From: Actinophytocola glycyrrhizae
Lineage (GTDB): Bacteria; Actinomycetota; Actinomycetes; Mycobacteriales; Pseudonocardiaceae
Assembly: GCF_042653545.1 (NCBI RefSeq)
Contig: NZ_JBHSIS010000003.1
Coordinates: 558,001 to 622,000, forward strand
DNA: 64,000 nt
Reading direction: 5' to 3'
Position 1 is the stretch's first letter; the number at the start of each line of letters is the position of its first letter. Under the pieces are notes generated by a model. That model ran no database searches and had not been told where the DNA came from. It worked only from the letters and a program-made list of their open reading frames with translations. The position numbers were made by a program, and so were the translations under genes. This document shows positions 49,402 to 58,108 of this stretch, piece by piece.

Positions 49402-49435
49402 GATTGTTGACAATCATACGAGCGGTACATAGCGT
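49402..49435 (+). promoter_or_regulatory. Sigma-70-type promoter with overlapping palindromic operator
   Basis: TTGACA (49407-49412) and TAGCGT (49430-49435) are 17 bp apart and predict a start near 49442, so the dehydrogenase mRNA may be almost leaderless (ATG at 49445). The -35 lies inside the palindrome GATTGTTGACAATC (49402-49415), a plausible binding site for the FCD GntR regulator of the locus. Confidence 0.6.
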
Positions 49436-49444
49436 GTCAATCCC

Positions 49445-50440
49445 ATGCCAGTTGGTAAATCCGCGACGATCGTCGTGCTCCACGCCCAGTCGGGTGACAC
49501 TGCCCGTCCCTCCGGGATGACCGCGGTCGAAGCGGTCGCCGATGTCCGCTATGTCACCGAGAACGGCCTGGTGGAGGCGTTGCCGGGGGCCGATGTGCTC
49601 CTCGTGTGGGACTTCCGCGCGAGCACCCTGTCCAGCGCGTGGCCGGGTGCGGACTCGTTGCGCTGGGTGCACGCCGCGAGTGCGGGTGTCAACCATTTGC
49701 TGACCCCCGAAGTAGTGGCGAGCGATGTCGTGGTCACCAACTCGCGCGGTGTGTTCGACGAACCCATGGCCGAGTACGTGCTGGCCATGACCCTCGCGCT
49801 CGCCAAGGACCTGCCCACGACCCTGACCAGGCAGCGGGAACGCCGCTGGCACCACCGCGAGACCGAGCGCGTCGGTGGCAGGCGGGCACTGGTCGCGGGC
49901 ACCGGCCCGATCGGCAGGGCCATCGGCCGCAAGCTCGCCGCGGTGGGCATGACCGTCACCGGACTCGGCCGCACTCCCCGGGCCACGGACCCTGACCTGG
50001 GTGAAGTGCTGCCGATGTCGTCACTGTCCGAGGTGCTGCCCGACATGGACTGGGTGGTTCTCGCCGCGCCGCTGACCGACGAGACCCGCGGCATGATCGA
50101 CGCGAAGGCACTCGCCGCGATGAAGCCCACCGCGCGGCTGGTCAACGTGGGCCGCGGCCCGCTCGTCGTGCAGGACGACCTGGTGGCGGCACTGGAGGCG
50201 GGCGCGCTCGCCGGTGCCGCGCTGGACGTGTTCGTCGACGAGCCCTTGCCGGTCTCCTCGCCGCTGTGGGAGCTGCCGAACGTGATCGTCTCGCCGCACA
50301 TGTCGGGTGACGTGGTGGGATGGCGGTCGGAACTGGTAGCACTGTTCCTCGACAACCTCACGAGGTATCTGGACGGCGAACCGCTGCGCAACGTGGTCGA
50401 CAAGACGCGGGGCTACGTCCGTGGGAAGGGAACTCCATGA
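49445..50440 (+). CDS. D-2-hydroxyacid dehydrogenase family protein
   Basis: 331 residues of the D-isomer 2-hydroxyacid dehydrogenase family: LRWVHAASAGVNHLL, the NAD-binding loop ALVAGTGPIGRAIGRKLAAV, DWVVLAAPLTDETRGMIDAK, the catalytic Arg in NVGRGPLVVQDDL, Glu in DVFVDEPLP, and His in VIVSPHMSGD. It reduces a 2-keto acid or oxidises a D-2-hydroxy acid with NAD(P)(H). The stop overlaps the amidase start (ATGA), so both belong to the divergent arm of the catabolic locus. Confidence 0.88.
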   Translation: MPVGKSATIVVLHAQSGDTARPSGMTAVEAVADVRYVTENGLVEALPGADVLLVWDFRASTLSSAWPGADSLRWVHAASAGVNHLLTPEVVASDVVVTNSRGVFDEPMAEYVLAMTLALAKDLPTTLTRQRERRWHHRETERVGGRRALVAGTGPIGRAIGRKLAAVGMTVTGLGRTPRATDPDLGEVLPMSSLSEVLPDMDWVVLAAPLTDETRGMIDAKALAAMKPTARLVNVGRGPLVVQDDLVAALEAGALAGAALDVFVDEPLPVSSPLWELPNVIVSPHMSGDVVGWRSELVALFLDNLTRYLDGEPLRNVVDKTRGYVRGKGTP

Positions 50441-51834
50441 CCGCTGGGATGACCGCGACCGAGCTGCTTGCCGAGTACCGCGCCGGCCGCCTGTCCCCCG
50501 TGGAGGCCACCACCGACGCCCTTGCCCGCATCGACGAGCGGGACGGCGAGGTCAACGCGTTCTGCCTGGTGGACAAGGAGAAGGCGCTCGCGGAGGCCGC
50601 CGAGTCGGAACGGCGCTGGCGGGCCGGTGAGCCGCGTGGCCTGCTCGACGGCGTGCCCGTGTCGGTCAAGGACATCCTGCTCACCAGGGACTGGCCGACC
50701 CTGCGCGGCTCGCACTCGATCGAGAAGGACCAGTTGTGGGACGTCGACGCCCCGGCCGTCGCGCGGCTGCGTGAGCACCACGCGGTGATCATCGGCAAGA
50801 CCACCACCCCCGAGCTGGGCTGGAAGGGCGTCACGGACAGCCCGCTCACCGGCGTCACCCGCAACCCGTGGGACACCACGAAGACCGCGGGCGGGTCGAG
50901 CGGCGGCGCGTCGGCCGCGGTCGCGACCGGCATGGGCACCGTCTCGCTCGGCACCGACGGCGGCGGCTCGATCCGGATCCCCGCGTCGTTCAGCGGCGTG
51001 TTCGGCATCAAACCGACGTACGGGACGGTGCCGATCTACCCGGCCAGCCCGTTCGGCACGCTCGCGCACGTCGGCCCGCTGTCGTGGAGCGTCGCCGACT
51101 CCGCGCTCGCGCTCGACGTGATCACCGGCCCGGACAGCCGGGACTGGTCGGCGGGCCCGCGCCAGGAGCGCCCGTTCGTCTCGGCCGCCGAGTCGGGCGC
51201 CACCGCGGGCATCGCGGGCATGCGGATCGCGTTCAGCCCGAAACTGGGCTACGTGCGGGTCGACACCGAGGTCGCGGCGCTGGTCGCGGACGCGGTGAAG
51301 GTGTTCGCCGACCTCGGCGCGGTGGTGTCGATGAGCGACCCCGGGTTCGCCGACCCGGTCGACGCGTTCCACGTGCTGTGGTTCTCCGGTGCCGCCGCGT
51401 CGACGGCCGCGCTCACCGAGGCCCAGCGCGAGCGGCTGGACCCCGGCCTGCGCGAGGTGTGCGAGCAGGGTGCGGGGTACACGGCGCTGGACTACCTGGA
51501 GGCGACCGCGACCAGGGCCGCCGTCGGCAGGACCATGGGGGAGTTCCACGAGCACTATGACCTGCTGGTCACACCGACCATGCCGATCCCGGCGTTCGAG
51601 GCCGGGGTCGAGGTGCCGCCGGGGTCGGCCGCCACGCGGTGGACCGGGTGGACGCAGTTCACGTACCCGTTCAACATGACGCAGCAGCCCGCGGCGACCG
51701 TGCCGTGCGGGTTCACCTCGGCCGGGTTGCCAGTCGGGCTGCAGGTGGTGGGCCCCAGGTACGCGGACGCCAGGGTGCTGGCGGCGTGCGCCGCGTTCGA
51801 GCAGGCCCGCCCGTGGCGCACCCGGATGCCCTGA
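50437..51834 (+). CDS. Amidase signature family enzyme
   Basis: 465 residues with the complete amidase-signature triad: Lys in GVPVSVKDILLT, Ser in TAGGSSGGASAAVA, and Ser in TDGGGSIRIPASFSG. C-terminal residues GLPVGLQVVGPRYADARVLA are typical. It would hydrolyse an amide (for example a maleamate, carbamoyl or aryl amide) to acid and ammonia. ATG overlaps the dehydrogenase stop. The last codons and the stop lie inside a copy of the palindromic repeat at 51831, so the repeat forms the 3' end of the coding sequence. Confidence 0.9.
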   Translation: MTAGMTATELLAEYRAGRLSPVEATTDALARIDERDGEVNAFCLVDKEKALAEAAESERRWRAGEPRGLLDGVPVSVKDILLTRDWPTLRGSHSIEKDQLWDVDAPAVARLREHHAVIIGKTTTPELGWKGVTDSPLTGVTRNPWDTTKTAGGSSGGASAAVATGMGTVSLGTDGGGSIRIPASFSGVFGIKPTYGTVPIYPASPFGTLAHVGPLSWSVADSALALDVITGPDSRDWSAGPRQERPFVSAAESGATAGIAGMRIAFSPKLGYVRVDTEVAALVADAVKVFADLGAVVSMSDPGFADPVDAFHVLWFSGAAASTAALTEAQRERLDPGLREVCEQGAGYTALDYLEATATRAAVGRTMGEFHEHYDLLVTPTMPIPAFEAGVEVPPGSAATRWTGWTQFTYPFNMTQQPAATVPCGFTSAGLPVGLQVVGPRYADARVLAACAAFEQARPWRTRMP

Positions 51835-51882
51835 AAGGCGCGTTCGGGACACTCAGCGCCCTGAAAGCGCCTTTCAGGGCAT
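51826..51882. repeat. Two-unit copy of the palindromic array, overlapping a stop codon
   Basis: Two 20-bp units (51831-51850 and 51861-51880) around a 10-bp spacer; the outer 16 bp (51826-51841 with 51867-51882) pair perfectly. The left arm contains the amidase stop codon. It probably also acts as the terminator of the dehydrogenase-amidase operon. Confidence 0.75.
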
Positions 51883-51918
51883 TCCGCCGTGACCGGCTTC
51901 ACCTGTGGGAGACGCTGT

Positions 51919-51959
51919 CCTACTCTAGAGTAGGTACCGTTATTTAACTCCTGAGTAGG
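51919..51959. promoter_or_regulatory. Paired operator before the acyl-CoA dehydrogenase operon
   Basis: CCTACTCTAGAGTAGG (51919-51934) is a perfect 16-bp palindrome. A second, weaker site, AACTCCTGAGTAGG, lies at 51946-51959; both share the core ACTC-N2-GAGT. The pair ends 13 bp before the GTG start. The pattern suggests a dimeric TetR or MarR-type regulator, but none is encoded nearby. Confidence 0.6.
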
Positions 51960-51972
51960 TTGGGGTGGTTCG

Positions 51973-53298
51973 GTGTCGGCCAGCGAGGGTCTTGGCGCCA
52001 AGCCGCTCAGGCGTAGTGCCCTGGGCGCCGTGATGTCCGTGCTCAACCGGGTGGCCGGCGCGCCGGTCGTCGAGCGGCTGGGACTGAAGAAGCCGGTGGA
52101 CCGCGCGCTGTACGAGGCGACGCGGACCGGGTTCCGCACCGCGGGCGCGGCCACCCGCACCTTCACGGCGGCCCGCAAGCTGGGTGCGCCTGCCCGGCCG
52201 CCCTCGGTCGCCGACAGCGGCGTGTTCGACCTGACGCCCTCGGACGAGCAGCAGATGATCGTCGAGACGGTGCGGGAGTTCGCGGCGGAACGCCTGCGCC
52301 CGGCCGCCGCGACCTCCGACGACAAGTGCGCGCCCCCCGACGACCTGTTGTCGACGGCGGCCGAGTTGGGTGTCACGCTGCTCGGGGTGCCCGAGGAGCT
52401 GGGTGGTGTGGCCACCGAGCGGTCCACGGTGACGAACGTGCTGGTGGCGGAGGCCATGGCGACCGGTGACATGGGGCTGGCGCTGGCCTGTCTCGCGCCG
52501 GCCGCGGTGTCGAACGCGCTGGTGCTGTGGGGCAACGAGGAGCAGCAGGCGACGTACCTGCCCGCGTTCACGGGTGAGGACGTGCCGGCGGCCGCGCTGG
52601 CGATCCAGGAGCCGGTGGCGCTGTTCGACCCGTTCTCCTTGCGCACCAAGGCGTACCGGACCCCGGGTGGTTTCCGCCTGAGCGGTGTCAAGTCGCTGGT
52701 GCCGAGGGCGGTGGCCGCCGAGCTGTTCGTGGTCGCTGCCGATGTGGACGGTCGCGGGCCCGCGCTGTTCCTGGTGGAGTCGTCGTCGGTGACGGTGGAG
52801 TCCGAGCCCGCGATGGGGTTGCGTGCCGCGGGGACCGGCAGGCTGGTGCTGGACCAGGTGAACGTGCCCGCGACGGCGTTGCTGGACGCGGACTACGCGG
52901 AGTGCGTGCGGTTGGCGCGGCTCGGCTGGTGCGCGCTCGCCGTCGGGACCGGCCAGGCGGTGCTTGACTACGTGGTCCCGTACGTGAACGAGCGCGTGGC
53001 GTTCGGTGAGCCGGTGTCGCACCGGCAGGGCGTCGCGTTCAGGGTGGCCGACATCGGCACGGAGCTGGACGGGATGCGCCTGCTGACCTACCGCGCGGCG
53101 TCGCGTGCCGCCCGTGGCTTCTCGTTCGCCCGCGAGGTGGCGCTGGCCAGGAAGCTGTGCACCGACAAGGGAATGGCGATCGGCAGCGACGGTGTGCAGT
53201 TGCTCGGCGGGCACGGTTTCGTGAAGGAGCACCCGGTGGAGCGGTGGTACCGCGACCTGCGGGCCGTCGGCGTGATGGAAGGCGCGGTGCTGGTGTGA
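51973..53298 (+). CDS. Acyl-CoA dehydrogenase with N-terminal extension
   Basis: 441 residues. A basic 80-residue extension (SVLNRVAGAPVVERLGLKKP; TRTFTAARKLGAPARPP) precedes the acyl-CoA dehydrogenase domain, which starts near FDLTPSDEQQMIVETVREFA. Motifs: PEELGGVATERSTVTNVLVA, AALAIQEPVALFDPF and a C-terminal GSDGVQLLGGHGFVKEHPVE. The usual FAD-site TEPxxGSD reads QEPVALFDPF, so FAD/substrate contacts are altered. The GTG start follows a GGGGTGG site and a pair of operator palindromes. It is coupled to a second acyl-CoA dehydrogenase by a GTGA overlap, suggesting a heteromeric enzyme. Confidence 0.85.
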   Translation: MSASEGLGAKPLRRSALGAVMSVLNRVAGAPVVERLGLKKPVDRALYEATRTGFRTAGAATRTFTAARKLGAPARPPSVADSGVFDLTPSDEQQMIVETVREFAAERLRPAAATSDDKCAPPDDLLSTAAELGVTLLGVPEELGGVATERSTVTNVLVAEAMATGDMGLALACLAPAAVSNALVLWGNEEQQATYLPAFTGEDVPAAALAIQEPVALFDPFSLRTKAYRTPGGFRLSGVKSLVPRAVAAELFVVAADVDGRGPALFLVESSSVTVESEPAMGLRAAGTGRLVLDQVNVPATALLDADYAECVRLARLGWCALAVGTGQAVLDYVVPYVNERVAFGEPVSHRQGVAFRVADIGTELDGMRLLTYRAASRAARGFSFAREVALARKLCTDKGMAIGSDGVQLLGGHGFVKEHPVERWYRDLRAVGVMEGAVLV

Positions 53299-54485
53299 TC
53301 AACCTCGAGGTCCCCCGCAAGCTGACCACGCTGGTCGACCAGGCCCGCCAGGCGGCGATGGCGTTCCTGCGCCCCAACTCCAGGAAGTACGACCAGGCGG
53401 AACACACCTACCCCAAGGAACTGGACACGCTGGCGTCCCTTCTGGACGGTCTGAGCGCGTCGGGCGGCGGCGCGGGCGCGGGTGGTGTCCGCCGTTCCGG
53501 TTCCGGCAGGTCGACCGCCAACATGTCCCTGGTGCTGGGCACGATGGAGATGTGCTGGGGCGACGCGGGCCTGCTGCTGTCGATGCCACGGCAGGGTCTG
53601 GGCAACGCGGCGATCGCGTCGGTGGCGTCCGAGGAACAACTGGAACGCTACAAGGGAAAATGGGCCGCGATGGCCATCACCGAACCGGACACCGGCTCCG
53701 ACTCGGGCGCGATCCGCACCACCGCAGTCCGCGACGGCGACCACTACGTGCTGAACGGCGAGAAGATCTTCGTGACGTCCGGCGAACGGGCCGACTGCGT
53801 CGTGGTGTGGGCGACGCTGGACCGCTCGCTGGGCAAGGCCGCGATCAAGTCGTTCGTGGTCGACCGCGACACGCCGGGCTTCGAGTTGGTGCGGCTGGAA
53901 CACAAGCTGGGCATCCGCGCGTCGGACACGGCACACTTCCGCCTGGACAACTGCCGGGTCCCGGCGTCCAACCTGCTCGGCTCCGAGGAGATCAAGCCGG
54001 ACCAGGGTTTCGCGGGCGTCATGCAGACGTTCGACAACACCCGCCCCCTGGTGGCCGCGATGGCCGTGGGCATCACCCGCGCGGCACTGGAGGAAACCCG
54101 CCGCCTCCTGACCGAAGCGGGCGTGGAGATCGACTACGACAAACCCGCGAACTCACAACACGCGGCAGCAGCGGCCTTCCTGGAGATGGAAGCGGACTAC
54201 GAGTCGGCATACCTGCTGACACTGCAGGCCGCGTGGATGGCGGACAACCGCAAACCCAACTCCCTGCAAGCCTCGTACGCGAAGGCGAAGGCAGGCCGGT
54301 CGGCGACCGCGATCACACTGCGCTGCGTGGAACTGTGCGGCTCACTGGGCTACACGGAACACGAGCTACTGGAGAAGTGGTCCCGAGACGCCAAGATCAT
54401 GGACATCTTCGAGGGCACCCAGCAGATCCAGCAGCTGATCATCGCCCGCCGCCTGCTGGGGAAGACCAGCGCACAGCTCAAGTGA
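53295..54485 (+). CDS. Acyl-CoA dehydrogenase, partner subunit
   Basis: 396 residues. Acyl-CoA dehydrogenase with MSLVLGTMEMCWGDAGLLLS, the canonical AMAITEPDTGSDSGAIRTTA, NGEKIFVTSGERADCVVVWA, SLGYTEHELLEKWSRDAKIM and the C-terminal DIFEGTQQIQQLIIARRLLG carrying the catalytic Glu. A Gly/Ser-rich loop (SASGGGAGAGGVRRSGSG) near residue 60 is unusual. The GTG overlaps the upstream stop. The chain substrate is unknown. The integrase gene of the mobile element lies 95 bp beyond its stop; the C-terminus looks intact. Confidence 0.88.
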   Translation: MINLEVPRKLTTLVDQARQAAMAFLRPNSRKYDQAEHTYPKELDTLASLLDGLSASGGGAGAGGVRRSGSGRSTANMSLVLGTMEMCWGDAGLLLSMPRQGLGNAAIASVASEEQLERYKGKWAAMAITEPDTGSDSGAIRTTAVRDGDHYVLNGEKIFVTSGERADCVVVWATLDRSLGKAAIKSFVVDRDTPGFELVRLEHKLGIRASDTAHFRLDNCRVPASNLLGSEEIKPDQGFAGVMQTFDNTRPLVAAMAVGITRAALEETRRLLTEAGVEIDYDKPANSQHAAAAAFLEMEADYESAYLLTLQAAWMADNRKPNSLQASYAKAKAGRSATAITLRCVELCGSLGYTEHELLEKWSRDAKIMDIFEGTQQIQQLIIARRLLGKTSAQLK

Positions 54486-54580
54486 CCTGCGGAAACGGGC
54501 CCGGCTGCCGTTGTCCATATCGGACTTGGCAGCCAGGTCCGTCGCCGTTCTGACGGCCGCGATCGGGGCGGTTTTCAAGA

Positions 54581-55831
54581 TCAGGCCGCCTCCAGGCCGT
54601 CTGTCGCGTCAGGCCGCCCGAACACCCCGTCGATCGCGACCCGCGCCCGCTCGTGACTCGATGGGACGAGGTGGGTGTAGGTCCGGAGCGTGAAGCCGGG
54701 GTCGGAGTGCCCCAGGTACTCGGCCAGCTCCTTGATCGACACGCCTTGCGCCAGCAACACCGACGCGTAGAAGTGCCGGAGTGCGTGCATTCCGTCCCGC
54801 CGCTTCTCGTAGACCAGTTCGGCCTTGCGGAACGCGCCCTGCCACACCACCTTGCTGAACAGGTCACCGGAGTACAACCGACCATCGTCGCCCGTGACGA
54901 GCAGCCGCACCGTCACCGGCTCGCCGTCAGGAACCAGCCACGGCAGCGTCACCGCCACGGACGGGAACCGTCGTTCGTGCTCCAACACCTCTGCCCAGAC
55001 ACTTGCCGAAACGGGAACGGTCCGGGTCTTCCCACCCTTGGGAGGCGCGAAAACCAACGTCCGGCCGACGATGCGGATCTGGCGATTCAGGCGCAACACC
55101 ATCTCGTCCGCATCGAAGTCATCGACGGAAACGCCGAGGATCTCACCCTGCCGCATGCCGAGCCCCGCACCGAGTGGGGCGATGACCGAGAACCGCTCAG
55201 GTAACCCACCACGAACCGCCGTCAACCGTTCTTCCTGCCAGACAACAACCTTCGCGTTGGCGCCGGACGGTCGACGAACCGTCTTCGCCTTGCACGGGTT
55301 CTCCCGGATCAACTTGTCGTCGACCGCCGAGTCGAGCACACCCGACAGGGCGGTGAACAGCACGAGCTTGTAGTTCTCGCTGAGCTTCTGATCATCGAGA
55401 TGCCCTTGCCATTCCCGCACCGTCGACGGCTTGATCGTCCCGATGGTCAGGTCACCGAAGTGCGGGTAGATCTGGCTTTCGAGCCGACTGCGCAGGGCAC
55501 CACGAGTGGCGGCGTCAGGGGACTGCCCTTTGAGCCAGTTCTCCGCAACAGGCCGAAACTTCTTCCGCCCGGCCTGCGGGTCGACGTACTTCCCCTCCCG
55601 CTTGTCCGACTCCATCTCGATGAGGAAGTCTTCCGCGCGCTTCTTCTGTTTGTCAGGGAATGATTTCGACCGTTCCTCGCCGTCCGGGTCGAGGTAGCGA
55701 ACCTTGTACCGCAGGCCGGTTCCGTACAGCTCGGTCTTCTCCGTCACCGGCTTGCTGCGAGCGTTGAGAAGCATTTCGCCGGTCGTGGCATCCTTCTTCG
55801 GCCGGTACCAACGATCTTGAATGTGCCCCAT
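54581..55831 (-). CDS. int: Tyrosine-type site-specific integrase
   Basis: 416 residues. The N-terminal arm- and core-binding domains (WYRPKKDATTGEMLLNARSK; TGLRYKVRYLDPDGEERSKS) are followed by the catalytic domain: Arg in GLGMRQGEILGVS, HxxR in HALRHFYASVLLAQ, the late His in EYLGHSDPGFTLRTY and Tyr in TYTHLVPS. It inserts the element into, and with Xis removes it from, the chromosome. It is the outermost gene at the left end, as is usual. ATG at 55831 is chosen because the family-like sequence starts there, 8 bp after the xis stop. Confidence 0.93.
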   Translation of the reverse strand: MGHIQDRWYRPKKDATTGEMLLNARSKPVTEKTELYGTGLRYKVRYLDPDGEERSKSFPDKQKKRAEDFLIEMESDKREGKYVDPQAGRKKFRPVAENWLKGQSPDAATRGALRSRLESQIYPHFGDLTIGTIKPSTVREWQGHLDDQKLSENYKLVLFTALSGVLDSAVDDKLIRENPCKAKTVRRPSGANAKVVVWQEERLTAVRGGLPERFSVIAPLGAGLGMRQGEILGVSVDDFDADEMVLRLNRQIRIVGRTLVFAPPKGGKTRTVPVSASVWAEVLEHERRFPSVAVTLPWLVPDGEPVTVRLLVTGDDGRLYSGDLFSKVVWQGAFRKAELVYEKRRDGMHALRHFYASVLLAQGVSIKELAEYLGHSDPGFTLRTYTHLVPSSHERARVAIDGVFGRPDATDGLEAA

Positions 55832-55839
55832 CTCGTTCC

Positions 55840-56043
55840 CTAAGCCGCAGCCGAGCCGGTGGCCCACGCCCGGACTGCGGCGGGGTCGTAACGCAGGTGA
55901 CGGCCGATCTTGCGTACAGGTGGCCCTTCGCTCCGCCACTTCCACTGGTACAGGGTCTTGACCGGGACACCGAGGAACGTCGCCACGTCATCAACGGTCC
56001 ACAGTGGTGTTATCTGCCTGCTCTCCATCTGTGCATCCCCCAT
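55840..56043 (-). CDS. xis: Excisionase, MerR-like HTH
   Basis: 67 residues with a winged helix of the excisionase/HTH_17 type: LWTVDDVATFLGVPVKTLYQ, then WRSEGPPVRKIGRHLRYDP. It directs the integrase toward excision. It lies between repSA and int; its ATG is 1 bp beyond the repSA stop, the normal arrangement in pSAM2-type elements. An internal ATG at 56028 is an alternative start. Confidence 0.9.
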   Translation of the reverse strand: MGDAQMESRQITPLWTVDDVATFLGVPVKTLYQWKWRSEGPPVRKIGRHLRYDPAAVRAWATGSAAA

Positions 56044-56044
56044 G

Positions 56045-57649
56045 TCAGGCCACCAGCCGATCAGTTGCCGAAAGATCGGTCGGTGGTGGACCGTTCGCCG
56101 CGAGTAGGGCTTTGTCGTACTCGGCCCTCCACGTGAGGCGTTCGGCGATGGCGTGCATGAGCAGGTGGTCGCGTGGTGGCAGGTAGGGGTCTCCGGGCTG
56201 GACCTTGCTCCACGTCTGTCGTGTCCGGTCCGGTTCGGGCTTGGTGATGCCGACGGCCGCGAGCGATTCCAGGACGAACGCCTTCCGGTCCGCGCGGTGG
56301 TCGGCGAGCGTCTTGCCCGACCACTTCCGCGACACGAGCACTCGCCGACCAGGCAGCCCGAGGGTGGTACGCCGGTGTGCCCGTCCCTTGCAGTGACCGG
56401 GGTGGGTCCGGGAGTTGGTGCCGAGAGGTTCGATGCCGTAGAGCAGCCAGATCGCACAGCGCGGTGAACAGGGCGTGACCTGCAACTGGTCGTGCAACCG
56501 GTCGTGGTGGGCGCGCTGTCGGTCGGTGCCGGCCTCGACGACCTCACCGGTGGACTTGGTGAGGTATTTGGTCAGATACCCGATGTGCCGTCCGGCTTCG
56601 GGGGAACCGCCGAGGACGCCCTTGGAGTGCACCTGTCGTCCGAACGACACGACGTGCCTAGGCTCGTCGAGGTCGTCGATCGCCTCTGCCCAGGTCGTGA
56701 GCGGCGCCCGCGTGTCCGGGTCGACGAACCGCACTCCGTTCCAGACGGGCAGGTGTCCACGGTCGTAGACCAGTTCGTCGTGCGCGGGCCACCACACCTG
56801 GTGGTAGGTGGCAGCGGTGACCTGCCTCAGTACTTCATGAGGTACTGATCCACGGAGAGCGGCATGCAGGTGCGGTGCGCAGCGCTTCTGCGGCTCCACG
56901 GTCGCGAAGTACTGCACGTCCCAGCCGACGACCCGCCGGAGGTTCTGCCACCACCTGTCGACCAGGGCCGCGAAGTGGACCGCGTCCCGAGCGGCGCGTC
57001 GGTAGTCATATGTCGACGAGTCGACGGGTGTGCCGTCGTCGCGTACGCGGCCGTAGCTGTCGAGGGTGAGCGTGACGAACATGGACGGCCGGAACCGTCC
57101 GGCGTACTCCCGTCCCACGGTCCGCTTCTCCACTCGCCGCCGAGGCAGCTCCGGTGCGTCCTGCCGCCGCTTGGTGGACCGCTTCGGAGCCCGCTTCTCC
57201 GGTCCGTCCGGGTTGGGGAGCCGTCCCCGCATGCCGAGTTGCCGAAGTTCCTCGTCGACCGACCGGATCTCGTCGCGCAGCTCGTCGGCCTCGACCGCTC
57301 CGCTTCCCGCGGCTTCCTGGTAGGCGACGACGAGGTCAGCACGTAGCTCAAGCAATGCCGTGTGGTCGGGCGTCGGTTCGTCCGGGGTGAAGTCGGGTTC
57401 GTCGACCATGTGCCAGCCCTCCCGGCACTGCGCCATCCGCAGCGCACGAGCCTTGCGAGCGCACGGCCCGCAGACCGACTCCACGGTCGAGCCGCACGGC
57501 ACCGGCACGTACCGGAGTTCGCCGGTGTCGAGGTCGCCGACCTCCATGGTGAACGGCCGCACGCAGACGCCGTGCTGCTCAGCGGTCGCGGCGATCACGT
57601 CGGTCGCGAGAGGCTGTTTCATCCGCTGTGCGCGGGTGCCTGTGGTCAT
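56045..57649 (-). CDS. repSA: RepSA-type replication initiator
   Basis: 534 residues. It belongs to the RepSA family of rolling-circle initiators that replicate the excised circle of AICEs. Visible: CGPCARKARALRMAQC near the N-terminus, MFVTLTLDSYGRV, an HUH-type PHLHAALRG, and GYLTKYLTKSTGEV, typical of the family. It cuts one strand at the double-strand origin, whose site I could not identify. ATG at 57649 overlaps the stop of the upstream small gene by one base. Confidence 0.9.
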   Translation of the reverse strand: MTTGTRAQRMKQPLATDVIAATAEQHGVCVRPFTMEVGDLDTGELRYVPVPCGSTVESVCGPCARKARALRMAQCREGWHMVDEPDFTPDEPTPDHTALLELRADLVVAYQEAAGSGAVEADELRDEIRSVDEELRQLGMRGRLPNPDGPEKRAPKRSTKRRQDAPELPRRRVEKRTVGREYAGRFRPSMFVTLTLDSYGRVRDDGTPVDSSTYDYRRAARDAVHFAALVDRWWQNLRRVVGWDVQYFATVEPQKRCAPHLHAALRGSVPHEVLRQVTAATYHQVWWPAHDELVYDRGHLPVWNGVRFVDPDTRAPLTTWAEAIDDLDEPRHVVSFGRQVHSKGVLGGSPEAGRHIGYLTKYLTKSTGEVVEAGTDRQRAHHDRLHDQLQVTPCSPRCAIWLLYGIEPLGTNSRTHPGHCKGRAHRRTTLGLPGRRVLVSRKWSGKTLADHRADRKAFVLESLAAVGITKPEPDRTRQTWSKVQPGDPYLPPRDHLLMHAIAERLTWRAEYDKALLAANGPPPTDLSATDRLVA

Positions 57650-58080
57650 CAGGCCACCTCCCGCTCGTGCTGCTGACTCTCGCGGAGCAGGCCGACGAGG
57701 GTGTACAGCTCGTCGAGGGTGACGCCTTCCTGCTCGTCGTGGCCGAGGGGAACGAGTCCGCAGCACTCGGCGAAGGCGCCACCGCCGTAGACCGTGATGC
57801 GGGAGCCACCGGCGGTCCGGCCGTTCACGCGGACGTGCAGGCGGTCTCCTGCCGTGTGCGACCACGAGGCGGTCAGATCGGTCAGCGTGTAGGCCCAGAC
57901 GAGAATGCCGCCGAGCCGGGAGCACAGGTCGGGGCCGCCGTAGGGCTGCACGAGGATTTCCCGTGTCGAGGGCATGAGGTCGAGCGTCGCGGGGTCCGGC
58001 AGGTTGCGGCCGAGGACGTGCGATCGGTAGGCACCGATCAACGCGTCCATGGTGGATGATGTGGTCAGGGCAGCACTCAT
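57649..58080 (-). CDS. AICE hypothetical protein
   Basis: 143 residues, located between the tra and repSA genes where pSAM2 relatives carry a small spacer gene. No recognised domain; segments such as MDALIGAYRSHVLGRNLPDP and DRLHVRVNGRTAGGSRITVY suggest a mixed alpha/beta fold, with a Cys pair AECCGLVP. The stop overlaps the repSA start. The role is unknown, perhaps in replication or transfer control. Confidence 0.7.
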   Translation of the reverse strand: MSAALTTSSTMDALIGAYRSHVLGRNLPDPATLDLMPSTREILVQPYGGPDLCSRLGGILVWAYTLTDLTASWSHTAGDRLHVRVNGRTAGGSRITVYGGGAFAECCGLVPLGHDEQEGVTLDELYTLVGLLRESQQHEREVA

Positions 58081-58108
58081 TGCGTGAAGTCCTTTCGGGA
58101 CAGGGAAG

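Noticed and set aside
54486..54580. tRNA 3' end as the AICE attachment site
   Set aside because: No T-arm-like GGTTCRANTCC sequence or acceptor pairing is present in this stretch.
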